In this document: positions 32,404 through 41,338 of the stretch, in pieces | Layout of the letters: each line of letters begins with the position of its first letter | Numbering within the stretch: the first letter of the stretch is position 1 | Assembly: GCF_900104305.1 (NCBI RefSeq) | Contig: NZ_FNJC01000004.1 | Coordinates: forward strand, 62,001 to 126,000 | Length of the DNA: 64,000 nucleotides | Source: Filomicrobium insigne | Lineage (GTDB): Bacteria; Pseudomonadota; Alphaproteobacteria; Rhizobiales; Hyphomicrobiaceae | Direction of reading: 5' to 3' | The notes under the pieces: model-generated | What the model was told of the DNA's origin: nothing | Database searches by the model: none | Seen by the model: the letters and a program-made list of their open reading frames with translations, nothing else | Program-made: the position numbers and the translations under genes

Positions 32404-35204
32404 CGACCGGCAAGGCGCTGACCGTCGTCGAGCTCGACGTCGACATCTACCGGCTTACGCAGTGTGAAACCGAACGCGTCGGCGTGGCCCCGTCGCGCTT
32501 CACCAGCCAGTGGGGTTCGAACGCGACCGCCGAGATCGTCACTGACGATGCCATGCCCACCGGTAAGGCTTTGGCGCTCGAGAACACCGGCGCGCAGGAT
32601 CTCATCGCCTGGCAATGGACGCGGCCGCCCGCAATGAGCCAGGCGGAGGTGCGGGCGCTGTTTCGCGTCCCCAGCCGAGGCTCCCCGGAAGTCTTCGGCA
32701 CGCCCGGCATCGTCATGCGAGGCTCCGGGACAGAGGGCACCGAAGGCGGCTATCTGGTCGCGTTCATCGGCGACGGCACCGAGATTGGCATTTATCGGAT
32801 CATTGCTGGAACGCCGACCGAACTCGCGACCGCCGACTTCGCATGGGACGTCGAGCAAAGCCTCTGGCTGCTCGTCAATATCGTCGACATCGCCGGCGGC
32901 GCGTCGATCCGGGTGAAAGTGTGGAAGGGTGAACTTGCCGCCGCGCCGTCGCTGTTCACATTCTCCTACGATGACACGGCATCCGCGATCACCACGGCCG
33001 GATGGTGCGGGCCGACGATCGGCGCTGCGGGGGAGCTGGTCCACGTCGGGCATTTCATGGCGCGTAGCCTTTTCAAAACACAGGTGGAGACGCTGCGCTA
33101 CGCCATGTCGACGGACTACCTGCCGGCGGACCTCAACGCGCAGGCCGACATTCAGTCCGTATCTCTGTCGCCGGGCACGGTCGCGATCGGCGAGTCCATG
33201 GGCACGCGCGGGCGGCTCACCGTGCAATTCAAGGATCACCCGTCGGCGGACGACGGCGAGGGTTATCGCAGCGGCACCTATTGGGGCAAGTTTCGGGCGC
33301 GGTATCCGCATCTTGAGAACAGCGCCATCCGGTTGAAGCGCGGGCTCCTCAGTCAGGCCTTCGCGGACTGGGAAACCAAGCACTACATCGTGCAAAGTTT
33401 CGACGGGCCGACACCAGGAGGCGCTTTTGCGGTCACGGCGCAGGACCCGCTCAAACTCGCCGATGGCGACCGGGCGCAATGCCCGATGTTGTCCAACGGA
33501 TTCCTGGTTTCTGGGATTAACAGCTCGACGACGTCGGCAACGCTAGCGCCGGCCGGCATCGGCGATGCCGAGTATGCGGCGTCGGGGTATGTGGCGCTGG
33601 GCGGCAAGGAGATCTGTGCGTTCACGCGATCCGGGGATGCCCTCACGCTGACGCGCGGGCAGTTTGGCACGTCAGCTCAGGACCACAGTGCCGACGACCG
33701 CGTGCAGCAATGCGCCTACTACAACGCGGCCAAGGCCAGCGCGATTCTCGCGGATCTGCTGACGACCTATGCCGGCGTTCCCTCAAGCTTCATTCCGAGC
33801 GCGGCGTGGGAGGTGGAGGACGATAATTTCCTGCAGCTGCTTTATACGCGCGTCATCGCCGAGCCGACGCGGCTCGATACGCTGATCAACCAACTCATTC
33901 AGCAGGCGGGATTGTCGATTGCGTGGGATGACGAGCAACAGCAAATCCTGTTTCAGGTGCTGCGCGGCATCACCCTCGATGCGGAAACCATAGACGAGGG
34001 CGAAATCCTTCAAGGCACGCTCAAAACCAAGGAGCAGCCGGAGAGCCGCATCAGCCAGGTGTGGGTCTCTTACGGAGTGCTCAACCCGCTAGAGCCGCTC
34101 GACGATCCCAACAACTACCGGTCAACCCGTGCGACGGTCGACGGCGAAGCCGAAGCCAATTATGGCGCGAGCCGCATCAAGAAGATTTATGCTCCGTGGG
34201 TGCCGAGTTTTGCTGCGCAGACGGCGGAGCGGATCGGCGACCTGCACCTTGGCCGGTTTGTGCGTCCGCCGCGCAAAATCTCATTTGATCTTTGGCGGCA
34301 TGGCGCGCGCGACGTGCAAGTCCTGCGCGGGTATCGTGTGCGCTGGGACAGCAATCAGGATGAGGCCGGGAACGTCGTTTCCGCAGGCGCTCCGGTCCAA
34401 GTCATCCGACGGCTAACCTCCTCAGACCGGCTCTCTGTCGAGTGCGAGGAAATGCTGTTCCAGAGTTTCGACGCAGGCGACCTCACGAACTGCGTTATCA
34501 CGATCGATTCCAACATCACGAACGTGCATCTGCCCTCCCTGCATAATTCCATATACCCGCCGTTGACCGATCAAGATGTCATCGACGGCGTCAATCTCAC
34601 TGTCGTTATCGCGGCGAATGTCATCGTCGGCTCGACATCCACATCCGCCGCCGCTCTTGATGTGGGGACGGCGGCGGATTGGCCCGCCGGGTTGCCGATT
34701 ACCGTTGAGATTAACGGACGCGCACAGGGCAAAGGCGGGAATGGCGGTATCGGCAGGGGTGAAACGCAGGGGGGCGTGAACGGGCAAGCCGGTGGGCCAG
34801 GCCTGTTTACACGCGTTCCTATCGCTATTGAATTTGGTGATGCCGGTCAGATTTTTGGTGGCGGCGGTGGTGGCGGCGGCGGCCGCACAGCCAACGATGG
34901 GGCGTTTACCGCTGGCGGCGGCGGCGGCGGCGCAGGAACGCTCCCTGGTATTGGAGGGAACAGCAAGGGGACAGGCAAGGCCGCGGATGGAACGTCAGAG
35001 AGTGGCGGGGCCGGACGCAACACGCCGTACGGTGATGGTGGCGATGGCGGCGATCCCGGACAATCCGGACAGAACGGCACGAAGAATATTCCGTTTGGTG
35101 GCGCCCCTGGCATTGGAGGCGCTCCCGGAGCGGCGATCGACGGCGATAGCTTCGTGACGATATCCATTGGCCCCGGCGACATTCGCGGGCCGCAGATTAA
35201 TTGA
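32400..35204 (+). CDS. large tail tip/receptor-binding protein with glycine-rich domain
   Basis: The 934-residue product starts at GTG 32400. Residues about 300-720 resemble tail hub/baseplate domains (LADLLTTYAGVPSSFIPSAA, TLINQLIQQAGLSIAWDDEQ). The C-terminal 150 residues are a glycine-rich module (AGQIFGGGGGGGGGRTANDG, then GGAPGIGGAPGAAIDG) of the kind that forms polyglycine-II sandwiches in phage adhesins and binds receptors at loop tips. This is the main candidate for host recognition. Confidence 0.78.
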   Translation: MTTGKALTVVELDVDIYRLTQCETERVGVAPSRFTSQWGSNATAEIVTDDAMPTGKALALENTGAQDLIAWQWTRPPAMSQAEVRALFRVPSRGSPEVFGTPGIVMRGSGTEGTEGGYLVAFIGDGTEIGIYRIIAGTPTELATADFAWDVEQSLWLLVNIVDIAGGASIRVKVWKGELAAAPSLFTFSYDDTASAITTAGWCGPTIGAAGELVHVGHFMARSLFKTQVETLRYAMSTDYLPADLNAQADIQSVSLSPGTVAIGESMGTRGRLTVQFKDHPSADDGEGYRSGTYWGKFRARYPHLENSAIRLKRGLLSQAFADWETKHYIVQSFDGPTPGGAFAVTAQDPLKLADGDRAQCPMLSNGFLVSGINSSTTSATLAPAGIGDAEYAASGYVALGGKEICAFTRSGDALTLTRGQFGTSAQDHSADDRVQQCAYYNAAKASAILADLLTTYAGVPSSFIPSAAWEVEDDNFLQLLYTRVIAEPTRLDTLINQLIQQAGLSIAWDDEQQQILFQVLRGITLDAETIDEGEILQGTLKTKEQPESRISQVWVSYGVLNPLEPLDDPNNYRSTRATVDGEAEANYGASRIKKIYAPWVPSFAAQTAERIGDLHLGRFVRPPRKISFDLWRHGARDVQVLRGYRVRWDSNQDEAGNVVSAGAPVQVIRRLTSSDRLSVECEEMLFQSFDAGDLTNCVITIDSNITNVHLPSLHNSIYPPLTDQDVIDGVNLTVVIAANVIVGSTSTSAAALDVGTAADWPAGLPITVEINGRAQGKGGNGGIGRGETQGGVNGQAGGPGLFTRVPIAIEFGDAGQIFGGGGGGGGGRTANDGAFTAGGGGGGAGTLPGIGGNSKGTGKAADGTSESGGAGRNTPYGDGGDGGDPGQSGQNGTKNIPFGGAPGIGGAPGAAIDGDSFVTISIGPGDIRGPQIN

Positions 35205-35215
35205 GGACGTAACTC

Positions 35216-35926
35216 ATGGCGGAAGCAATCTGGCAAGCTACGATCGTCGACGATGCTGGGAACGTCCAAGATGGTGCGACCGTTTCTGTGCATCGTATGG
35301 AAGCCGGATTTCCGCTGGCGCTCATCCACAGCGACCGCGCCGGTACTGAAGTTAAGGGGAATCCGTTCTCTGTCGGGTCTGATGGGTTTGCGGCGTTCCA
35401 CGCTCCGGGAGGTGTGTATCGCATCACGGCAACCAAGGGCGCGTTTTCAAAGACCTGGGACTATGTCGCCATCGGGCGCGGCAGCGAGATTGATCCGGGC
35501 AGCAGTGCGCTTCTGGACACGGCATCGGACACTGAGGTCAACGAGAAAGCGCCTGATCGTGTGATGACCTCAGACGTTCTGTTCAGCCCCCTTGTTCCGG
35601 CGACGGTGACAAGCAGTGCGACACCGGGGATTGATTTGGCCCTTGGACGCAAGTTTCGGCTGACGTTCGACGAGTCCTTCGTTTTGCAACTGCCCACACA
35701 CTGTGCGGTCGGTGACGAATTCGTCGTCCATTTCACAGAGGGATCGGGATCGGGGGTCACCGCAGGCTTTGCGGCAGGGTATGTGGGTTCTGACGAGGAA
35801 CTCCCGACGATCAACACGGGCGCTGGGGATCGCACACGAGTGCACTGCGAGGTGACCGCTGTGAGCGGAACGACGGCGACGGAAGTTCTTGTCGTGGCGG
35901 CTGGCGGATTGTGGGGGGCTCCATAA
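35216..35926 (+). CDS. tail fibre / virion surface protein
   Basis: The 236-residue product begins MAEAIWQATIVDDAGNVQDG and has a prealbumin-like N-terminal part (VHRMEAGFPLALIHSDRAGT, GGVYRITATKGAFSKTWDYV) that usually attaches phage fibres, then a beta-rich C-terminus with VGDEFVVHFTEGSGSGVTAG as found in tail-fibre heads. Located directly after the tail tip gene. Confidence 0.7.
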   Translation: MAEAIWQATIVDDAGNVQDGATVSVHRMEAGFPLALIHSDRAGTEVKGNPFSVGSDGFAAFHAPGGVYRITATKGAFSKTWDYVAIGRGSEIDPGSSALLDTASDTEVNEKAPDRVMTSDVLFSPLVPATVTSSATPGIDLALGRKFRLTFDESFVLQLPTHCAVGDEFVVHFTEGSGSGVTAGFAAGYVGSDEELPTINTGAGDRTRVHCEVTAVSGTTATEVLVVAAGGLWGAP

Positions 35927-36564
35927 TGGTGCTCCCGTTTTCGCCAAGTCTGCTTGGAGTCATTGGGAAAAAAAAGATATTCAGCCGCGAATACATTACC
36001 AGCGCTAGCTACAATTCTGGCGGCGCGGCGCATACGTTTAATGGCGTAAACATCGGATCTCCAGCATCTGACCGTCTCGTGGCGGTGTGCGCCATTTATG
36101 CCTGGAACCAGAACACAAATTTCACGACAATCTCTATTGGTGGTGTGGACGGAGACATTGTTGGTCAGAATGATGGCTCCAATGTTGGTATGGCGATAGC
36201 CTATCGGCGCGTGACGGGATCAATTACGACCGCGGACATAGTTGTGAATTACTCCGGAACTCCGGCGCGCTCCGAGATTCACGTGTTTCGCATTAGTGGT
36301 CAGACGAGTGATGTACCGTATGACTTTCACTTCCCGGCCGGCGGCGGCGCGTCGAATCGATCGGCCACACTGGATCTTCCTGCCAAGGGTGGTCTTATCG
36401 CGGCGGCTTATGATGCTGGTAGCGGATCGTGGACAAACGCAACTGAGGACGCTCAGCTTTCTGAAAGTTCGTGTGCCTCGTCCGTGTCGGACACCCTTCA
36501 GTCTGGTCTGACCGTTACCTGTAGCGGCAATGTGCGGGCTATTGGCGCTGTATCTTGGGCTTAG
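35926..36564 (+). CDS. virion surface beta-sandwich protein
   Basis: The 212-residue product (MVLPFSPSLLGVIGKKKIFS...) is beta-rich with AHTFNGVNIGSPASDRLVAV, ITTADIVVNYSGTPARSEIH and a cysteine-containing C-terminus. It looks like a small adhesin or fibre tip of phages. The ATG at 35926 overlaps the previous stop; an upstream GTG at 35911 is less likely. Confidence 0.62.
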   Translation: MVLPFSPSLLGVIGKKKIFSREYITSASYNSGGAAHTFNGVNIGSPASDRLVAVCAIYAWNQNTNFTTISIGGVDGDIVGQNDGSNVGMAIAYRRVTGSITTADIVVNYSGTPARSEIHVFRISGQTSDVPYDFHFPAGGGASNRSATLDLPAKGGLIAAAYDAGSGSWTNATEDAQLSESSCASSVSDTLQSGLTVTCSGNVRAIGAVSWA

Positions 36565-36629
36565 ACGGTGCACTCCAACCTTCCGCCGTGGTAAGTTAAG
36601 AGATGGCTTAATTCCCTTGGGGGGCGGCG

Positions 36630-37373
36630 ATGATCGTGAGTCACTCTCATAGATACATCTTCATGCACTGCCGAAAGACCGCAGGAACCTCGGTTACGGT
36701 CGCGCTGGCTAAGCACCTAGGCCCCAGAGACATCCAAATCGGAGCTTGGCGAGAGGCAAGGGCAGCAGGAGTACCGTTTAACAGGCGTTTTTGGCTCGAT
36801 CTCGCAACCCCTCGCAGTGCTGCCCGCATCATGAAAACTATTGTGAAATACCAACGGCTGGAGATTAAAGATCTCAGCATAATTCACAAAGCACGGCACG
36901 CGGCGAGATTTGGTCGAGATGCGCCACACGCTAGTGCGGAGATCGTCAAGGCGCAGTTTCCCGCCGAGTGGGACAAGTATCTCAAATTTTGCTTTGTGCG
37001 AAACCCCTATGCGCAGGCGGTATCTTCTTGGAAGTTCCACACGCTCCGGTCTGGCAACCAGTACTCATTCACTCGATATCTAGAGATGGCTGAACTTGGG
37101 GATGATGAAGATCTCTTGCCCGACGCCGTAACCAATTGGCCGATATATACGATCGACGACAAGATCGCAGTTGATTTCGTCGGTCGGTATGAGACGCTGG
37201 ATCGAGACATGACGACGATCATGGATCGCTTGGGGTTGGTAAAAGAGCAAATGCCGGTCACGAAGAAGTTTGCGGCGACCTCCGACTATCGAGACTTTTA
37301 CACGGAAGACGACCGCAAGCGCGCATTCAGATTGTTTGAGAAGGAAATCGAAACCTTCGGATATACCTTCTAA
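36630..37373 (+). CDS. sulfotransferase family protein (prophage cargo)
   Basis: The 247-residue product has the PAPS 5'-phosphosulfate loop RKTAGTSVTVALAKHL (residues 15-30) and the 3'-phosphate motif FVRNPYAQAVSSWKF near residue 115, typical of Sulfotransfer_2 enzymes that sulfate carbohydrates. GGGGGGCGGCG precedes the ATG. It stands between the tail adhesins and the lysis genes with its own gaps on both sides, so it is likely a moron that modifies a surface glycan. Confidence 0.75.
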   Translation: MIVSHSHRYIFMHCRKTAGTSVTVALAKHLGPRDIQIGAWREARAAGVPFNRRFWLDLATPRSAARIMKTIVKYQRLEIKDLSIIHKARHAARFGRDAPHASAEIVKAQFPAEWDKYLKFCFVRNPYAQAVSSWKFHTLRSGNQYSFTRYLEMAELGDDEDLLPDAVTNWPIYTIDDKIAVDFVGRYETLDRDMTTIMDRLGLVKEQMPVTKKFAATSDYRDFYTEDDRKRAFRLFEKEIETFGYTF

Positions 37374-37437
37374 GCACAAGCCTAAACGGCCGTCTCGCGA
37401 TAGATGGGCGGCCGGTTCACACTGGGCAGTTTAGTGT

Positions 37438-37668
37438 CTAGTCGCGACTCTCAGTCGATCGCCAATACCGCCACGCGCAAACCGACATCGCAAGCGCTGT
37501 AGTTACGCCTGAGGCAACGCCAACCGCTGCAACCAAGGCGAGATCCGTTACCGTCATTGGCAATCCGGCAGCAACAAACATAATACCTCCGACAAGCACC
37601 ATCGACGCCACCGCAATAATTGCGCCGGCGATGATTGCAAAAATTGGGTCTAGCTCGTCCTGAAGCAT
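37438..37668 (-). CDS. small two-pass membrane protein
   Basis: The 76-residue product has two long hydrophobic helices (IFAIIAGAIIAVASMVLVGG and LALVAAVGVASGVTTALAMS). GGGAGGTGAGG lies just upstream of the ATG at 37668. It is opposite to the lysis genes; an anti-holin or exclusion role is possible but unproved. Confidence 0.55.
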   Translation of the reverse strand: MLQDELDPIFAIIAGAIIAVASMVLVGGIMFVAAGLPMTVTDLALVAAVGVASGVTTALAMSVCAWRYWRSTESRD

Positions 37669-37789
37669 GACCTCACCTCCCTTTTCTAGAAGCTAATTAC
37701 TAGCCGAGTGCGCAATCAATCACGCGCAGCGAATATTCCGTGCAAGGGCGATTACGCCAGCGTTATTCCACACAATTCGGAGACTTATC

Positions 37790-38260
37790 ATGCTGACAGC
37801 GCTGATTTCGGCGTTGACCGGACTCGTGTCCGGCATCGTACCGGACGTCCTCAAAGAGGTCCGCGACTCCCGCGACCACGTGCGGGAAATGGATTTGATC
37901 CGCCTGCAGCACGACCTGCAGATGGCGCGCCTTCAGGCGGAAGCCGGGTCGAAACTCGAGGCGGCCGAGACCGGTATCGTCGCGGAGGAAATCCGTGCGT
38001 TCCGCGAAAGCCTGACGGCCATCGTCGAGAGCCAGGGGCGGCCGACCGGCATCGCGTGGATTGACGGCCTTAACGCGGTGCTCCGCCCTCTGACGGCTGG
38101 CGTCTTGATCGTGCTTCTTGTGTTCGTGGCGCTGGGCTTTTCCAGCGTGATCGACCACGCCGCGTTCTCCGCCCTGTTCATTGAAGCTGTGCAGGCGGTG
38201 TTGGGCTTCTTGTTCGGCTACCGCTCGTCGCGGAAGTGTCCGACGCCGGCGGCGCGCTAA
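37790..38260 (+). CDS. holin-family protein
   Basis: The 156-residue product has an amphipathic N-terminus, a charged central coiled coil (LIRLQHDLQMARLQAEAGSK) and two C-terminal transmembrane helices (PLTAGVLIVLLVFVALGFSS, FIEAVQAVLGFLFGYR) with a basic tail, like the holin_3TM proteins of alphaproteobacterial phages and gene transfer agents. It lies just upstream of the endolysin. Confidence 0.7.
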   Translation: MLTALISALTGLVSGIVPDVLKEVRDSRDHVREMDLIRLQHDLQMARLQAEAGSKLEAAETGIVAEEIRAFRESLTAIVESQGRPTGIAWIDGLNAVLRPLTAGVLIVLLVFVALGFSSVIDHAAFSALFIEAVQAVLGFLFGYRSSRKCPTPAAR

Positions 38261-38268
38261 AGCGCACG

Positions 38269-38345
38269 CGCTGCTATTCGCGCTGTCGCGCGGCAGCTCC
38301 GCGGGGGCGGACTTCGTCCGGGTCGCAGTCGCTCCCGGACAGGAG
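38269..38345 (+). repeat. dispersed junction repeat, copy 8
   Basis: GGCAGCTCCGCGGGGGCGGA, CTTCGTCCGGGTCGC and GTCGCTCCCGGACAGGAG match the other copies. It fills the gap between holin and endolysin genes. Confidence 0.85.
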
Positions 38346-38392
38346 ATAGCCGCGGGCGACGATATCCCTCCTGACAATATAGAGTTGAACGC

Positions 38393-38968
38393 ATGGCTAT
38401 CCCGCGCGAGGCGCTCGACCTCATCAAAGAGTTTGAGGGGTATCTCAAACAGCTCGGTGACGGCTCGGGGCGCGTGAAGCCGTACCTCTGCCCCGCCCGT
38501 GTGGCGACGATCGGCTACGGGTCGACCTTTTACGAGGACCACCGCAAGGTGCAGCTCAGCGATCCACCGATCACTCGGCCCCGCGCGGAGGCGTTGCTCG
38601 CCTTTGAAGTCGGGCAGATCTGCGAACCCGCCGTCGACCGTTACGTCCGTGTCCCCCTCCACCCGCTGGCGCGTGGGGCGTTAGTGTCCTTCGCGTTCAA
38701 CTGCGGCACGGGGGCGCTGAAGTCATCGACGTTGCTTAAGCGGGTCAATGCTGGGCGCTGGGATGACGTGCCGCGCGAATTCAGTAAATGGCGCATGGGC
38801 GGCGGCGTTGTTCTGCGCGGCCTGGTGCGTCGCCGCGCGGCGGAAGCGGAGATGTTCATGACCGGCGTCAGATTAGGCCCGCAGGCCGCTGCACCACCCC
38901 TGCCGACACGCCCGCCCGGCACTTCGCCCACCTGGTGGGGGCGGTTCTGGACGTGGATCACAGGCTAA
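38393..38968 (+). CDS. endolysin, GH24 lysozyme
   Basis: The 191-residue product matches T4-type lysozymes: catalytic Glu in IKEFEGY (residue 14), the beta region ARVATIGYGSTFYEDHRKVQ, VSFAFNCGTGALKSSTLLKR and GLVRRRAAEAEMF. There is no signal peptide, so release depends on a holin. The C-terminal 30 residues are proline/tryptophan rich (TSPTWWGRFWTWITG). Confidence 0.9.
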   Translation: MAIPREALDLIKEFEGYLKQLGDGSGRVKPYLCPARVATIGYGSTFYEDHRKVQLSDPPITRPRAEALLAFEVGQICEPAVDRYVRVPLHPLARGALVSFAFNCGTGALKSSTLLKRVNAGRWDDVPREFSKWRMGGGVVLRGLVRRRAAEAEMFMTGVRLGPQAAAPPLPTRPPGTSPTWWGRFWTWITG

Positions 38969-39009
38969 TTCGAACCCGAGACGGGAGCTCACGATGATGA
39001 GGGCCGCGC

Positions 39010-39312
39010 ATGCTGAATGGTTACACCCACGACCCGATGGCGCTGGGCGTTCTGCTGGGCCGCCTGGACGCCGAGAGCAGCCGCCAAACAGAAATTCTCC
39101 TCGCGTCGTACGAGGAGACGCGGGCGCTCCGGGCGGACCTGCGCGATCTGCCCGCCCGCATTGCCGCGCAGCTCCCGAAACAACGGCCGCGGATCCACAT
39201 CGGGCGATGGCTCAAGGCGGCTCTGGGTATGCTCATCCTCGCCCTCGCCGTCGCCGGAAAGATCACATGGAGCGAGGCGCTGCCCATCCTTCGTGGTGCG
39301 CTCGGGTTCTGA
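39010..39312 (+). CDS. single-pass membrane protein of the lysis module
   Basis: The 100-residue product has a soluble helical part (LLGRLDAESSRQTEILLASY) and one C-terminal hydrophobic helix (WLKAALGMLILALAVAGKIT). It follows the endolysin, so it may be a spanin or secondary holin component. A second short hydrophobic frame (ending ILAACLVVTLIVIII at 39389) overlaps its end and extends past it; whether it is translated is unclear. Confidence 0.5.
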   Translation: MLNGYTHDPMALGVLLGRLDAESSRQTEILLASYEETRALRADLRDLPARIAAQLPKQRPRIHIGRWLKAALGMLILALAVAGKITWSEALPILRGALGF

Positions 39313-39397
39313 ACTTCGCCTCATGGGATCTCGGCGATGAGATCCTCGCCGCCTGTCTCGTCGTGACGCTGATCGTTATCATTATCTGAGTTTGGTC

Positions 39398-39484
39398 AGC
39401 GCGCCCGCGTCTCCCGGCGCCCTCACGCCTGATCGAAAGCCCCCGTCACCGGTGCGCTCCCGGTGGCGGGGGCGCTCTTTTTTG
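39398..39484 (+). repeat. 87-bp terminator repeat, left copy
   Basis: Identical to 41724-41810 except at two positions. Includes a strong hairpin, GCCCCCGTCACCGG (39439-39452) with CCGGTGGCGGGGGC (39460-39473), followed by TTTTTT. Works as a rho-independent terminator for the lysis operon. Confidence 0.9.
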
Positions 39485-39491
39485 CGGCTGT

Positions 39492-39935
39492 TCAATTAGT
39501 CGAGACGTTTCCTCGAATATCGACGCCGACCATTATCGTGTTGCCGTCTTTCATAGCCGTGCCACGCCAGATTCCACTCTCGTCCTTCATCAACTCGGAA
39601 ATATTAGTGTATCCCTGCTGAGCGAGATGTGTGCGGGCTTGCTTTTCCGTGAACAGATTGCCGCGCTCCGCTCCCTTCGCGTCAGTCGTTGCAGGATGAT
39701 TGGAGGGTGTCCGGTCAGAGGTGCCTTCTTCAGTCTGGCCGGCGTCTGTTCCAGCTGCACCGCTGCGGCTCGCGCCCTGACTTCGGTCAGGCGTCTTATT
39801 GCCCGGTGTGCGATCCGACGTTTTGTCTTCGCCTGAGTTCTGAGCCAGCAGTCCGCGCGTTTCCGCTAATACTGATGTTAGGCCAACCGCACCGACGGCC
39901 AATATCGAAGCGCCCACAATTATAGCTTTGAACAT
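39492..39935 (-). CDS. secreted PepSY-like protein
   Basis: The 147-residue product has a signal peptide (AIIVGASILAVGAVGLTSVL), a low-complexity serine/threonine/proline/aspartate linker (residues about 30-90, SDRTPG repeats) and a C-terminal PepSY-like domain (FTEKQARTHLAQQGYTNISE, then GTAMKDGNTIMVGVDIRGNV). Such proteins are periplasmic in Hyphomicrobiales. The start at 39935 has GAGGAG upstream. It opens the cassette enclosed by the two 87-bp repeats. Confidence 0.7.
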   Translation of the reverse strand: MFKAIIVGASILAVGAVGLTSVLAETRGLLAQNSGEDKTSDRTPGNKTPDRSQGASRSGAAGTDAGQTEEGTSDRTPSNHPATTDAKGAERGNLFTEKQARTHLAQQGYTNISELMKDESGIWRGTAMKDGNTIMVGVDIRGNVSTN

Positions 39936-40297
39936 ATTTTTTCTCCTCGGGAATACGATGGATTCCCATCTCGAAGTAAACACTCCGAGCTATCGGTTAG
40001 TTCCAGCGTATCTTTTCGGAAGGGCTGCGGGTCAATTCGTCCGAACTTCAGGAGTTTCGAAACTGGGGCTATGGCACCTCAAGTGCGAACCCGCGACTGC
40101 GACGTTCGTCTCAGGCATTCTCGACCTTGCGTTCTTTCACGGTGCAGTGCAGGCTTTTCCGAGGTACGCAATACGGAAGGTGCTAGCATTAACCCGGTGG
40201 GCAGATGATCCCACACTTGTCCACGCCTTGAGTACAGTGATCGGCAGCGGTCAGGTCATGTCCCAGCATCGATCGATGCATCGGAGGAATGCCGAAG
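39936..40297 (+). other. intergenic, probable divergent promoters
   Basis: These 362 bases lie between the divergent PepSY-like gene and the kinase gene. I see no convincing coding sequence and no clear operator. Confidence 0.4.
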
Positions 40298-41338
40298 ATG
40301 CCAAAGAAGTCAAAACAGCAGATTGACGCCGAAGCCGATGTGCAAGGCTTCAAGAACGAGCTTGGTCCCTTCGTAGTTGCCGCTGAGACGACACGCATGG
40401 CCATGGTTTTTGCCGATGCGAAGCACCCCGACAATCCCATAACTTTCGCCAACGATAGCTTTCTCTCCTTGACCGGCTATGCGCGCGCAGAGGTACTTGG
40501 TCAAAGCTTCAATTTTATTTTGGCGCATGCTGCTGACGCGGAGGCGTTGCAGAAAATCGACCATCAATTCCTGGCCGCATCCGACGCTGGTGCCGAGATT
40601 CGATACCGCCGCAAGGATGGCAGTGAGTTCTGGGCGGCTCTCTTCGTTAGTCCGGTCCGGTTAGAGGACGGAGAAATTGTTCAATACTTTGCATCGTTCG
40701 TCGACCTCACGGCACTCAAAGTCGAGCAAGCGCATTCGAGGGCTCTCATCGACGAGTTGAACCATCGCGTGAAGAATACCCTCGCCATGGTGCAGTCGAT
40801 CGTCTGGCAGGCAACGCGGACGGCGACCGATCCAAGTGTTATCCGAGAAGCAATCGAGTCCCGATTAATGGCACTTTCACGGTCGCATGATCTGCTGACA
40901 AGAGCGAATTGGGAGGGTGCAGGGCTCGTCGATCTGCTACACGACGCATTGGAGCCGTTTAGGGTTGACGGCAGAGCCGATCGTATCGCGATCGAGGGCG
41001 AGAACATTCGCTTCCCGCCAGAATCAGCGCTAGCGCTTGGAATTTCTTTCAATGAGCTTGCAACCAACGCAGTAAAGTACGGAGCGCTGTCGAACTCTAC
41101 AGGATCCATCCATGTGGGATGGAAATTGGAATCCACCGGTCAGGGCCGCCGGCTAGTTCTGCAATGGCGGGAAAAGTGTGGACCGCCGGTGAGCCCCTCC
41201 TTACGCAAGGGGTTTGGCTCGCGTGTGATTGAGCATGGTTTGGACGCATTCGGCGCCACTGTGGAACTCGATTTCCGACCAGCCGGCTTGCTATGTACAA
41301 TGAGTATTCCAGTTCCCGAAGGGGCCCCCCATGAATAG
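40298..41338 (+). CDS. PAS-HWE sensor histidine kinase
   Basis: The 346-residue product has a PAS domain (residues about 25-135; ITFANDSFLSLTGYARAEVL, then DGSEFWAALFVSPVR) and an HWE/HisKA_2 kinase core with phospho-acceptor His in LNHRVKNTLAMVQSIVWQAT and the N-box FNELATNAVKYGAL. The PAS resembles LOV domains but has GQSFNFI in place of GRNCRFL, so the photoactive cysteine is absent. The ATG at 40298 is 10 bases after GGAGG; 40289 is too close to it. It overlaps the regulator gene by 8 bases. Confidence 0.88.
   Translation: MPKKSKQQIDAEADVQGFKNELGPFVVAAETTRMAMVFADAKHPDNPITFANDSFLSLTGYARAEVLGQSFNFILAHAADAEALQKIDHQFLAASDAGAEIRYRRKDGSEFWAALFVSPVRLEDGEIVQYFASFVDLTALKVEQAHSRALIDELNHRVKNTLAMVQSIVWQATRTATDPSVIREAIESRLMALSRSHDLLTRANWEGAGLVDLLHDALEPFRVDGRADRIAIEGENIRFPPESALALGISFNELATNAVKYGALSNSTGSIHVGWKLESTGQGRRLVLQWREKCGPPVSPSLRKGFGSRVIEHGLDAFGATVELDFRPAGLLCTMSIPVPEGAPHE

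Larger units (their letters stand above)
1..39484. mobile_element. Prophage I, HK97-like siphovirus (left end outside window)
   Basis: The span holds a full set of lambdoid-style modules in order: repressor and Cro pair, replication, terminase, portal, ClpP-type protease, capsid, head-tail joining proteins, tail tape measure, tail tip, adhesins, holin and endolysin. The leftward operon at 1-1980 runs off the window, so the integrase and left attachment site are probably further left. The right limit is set at the strong terminator repeat ending at 39484, after which host-type genes appear; the true attR is not identified. Lysogeny and lysis genes argue against a gene transfer agent. Confidence 0.9.

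Noticed and set aside
18486-36564. Gene transfer agent instead of prophage
   Set aside because: Some head-tail genes resemble the gene transfer agent set, but an immunity switch, replication origin, integrative context and cargo genes indicate a phage.
39928-40326. Rightward 132-codon frame
   Set aside because: Runs out of a gene leader into the kinase gene, no ribosome binding site, unnatural composition.
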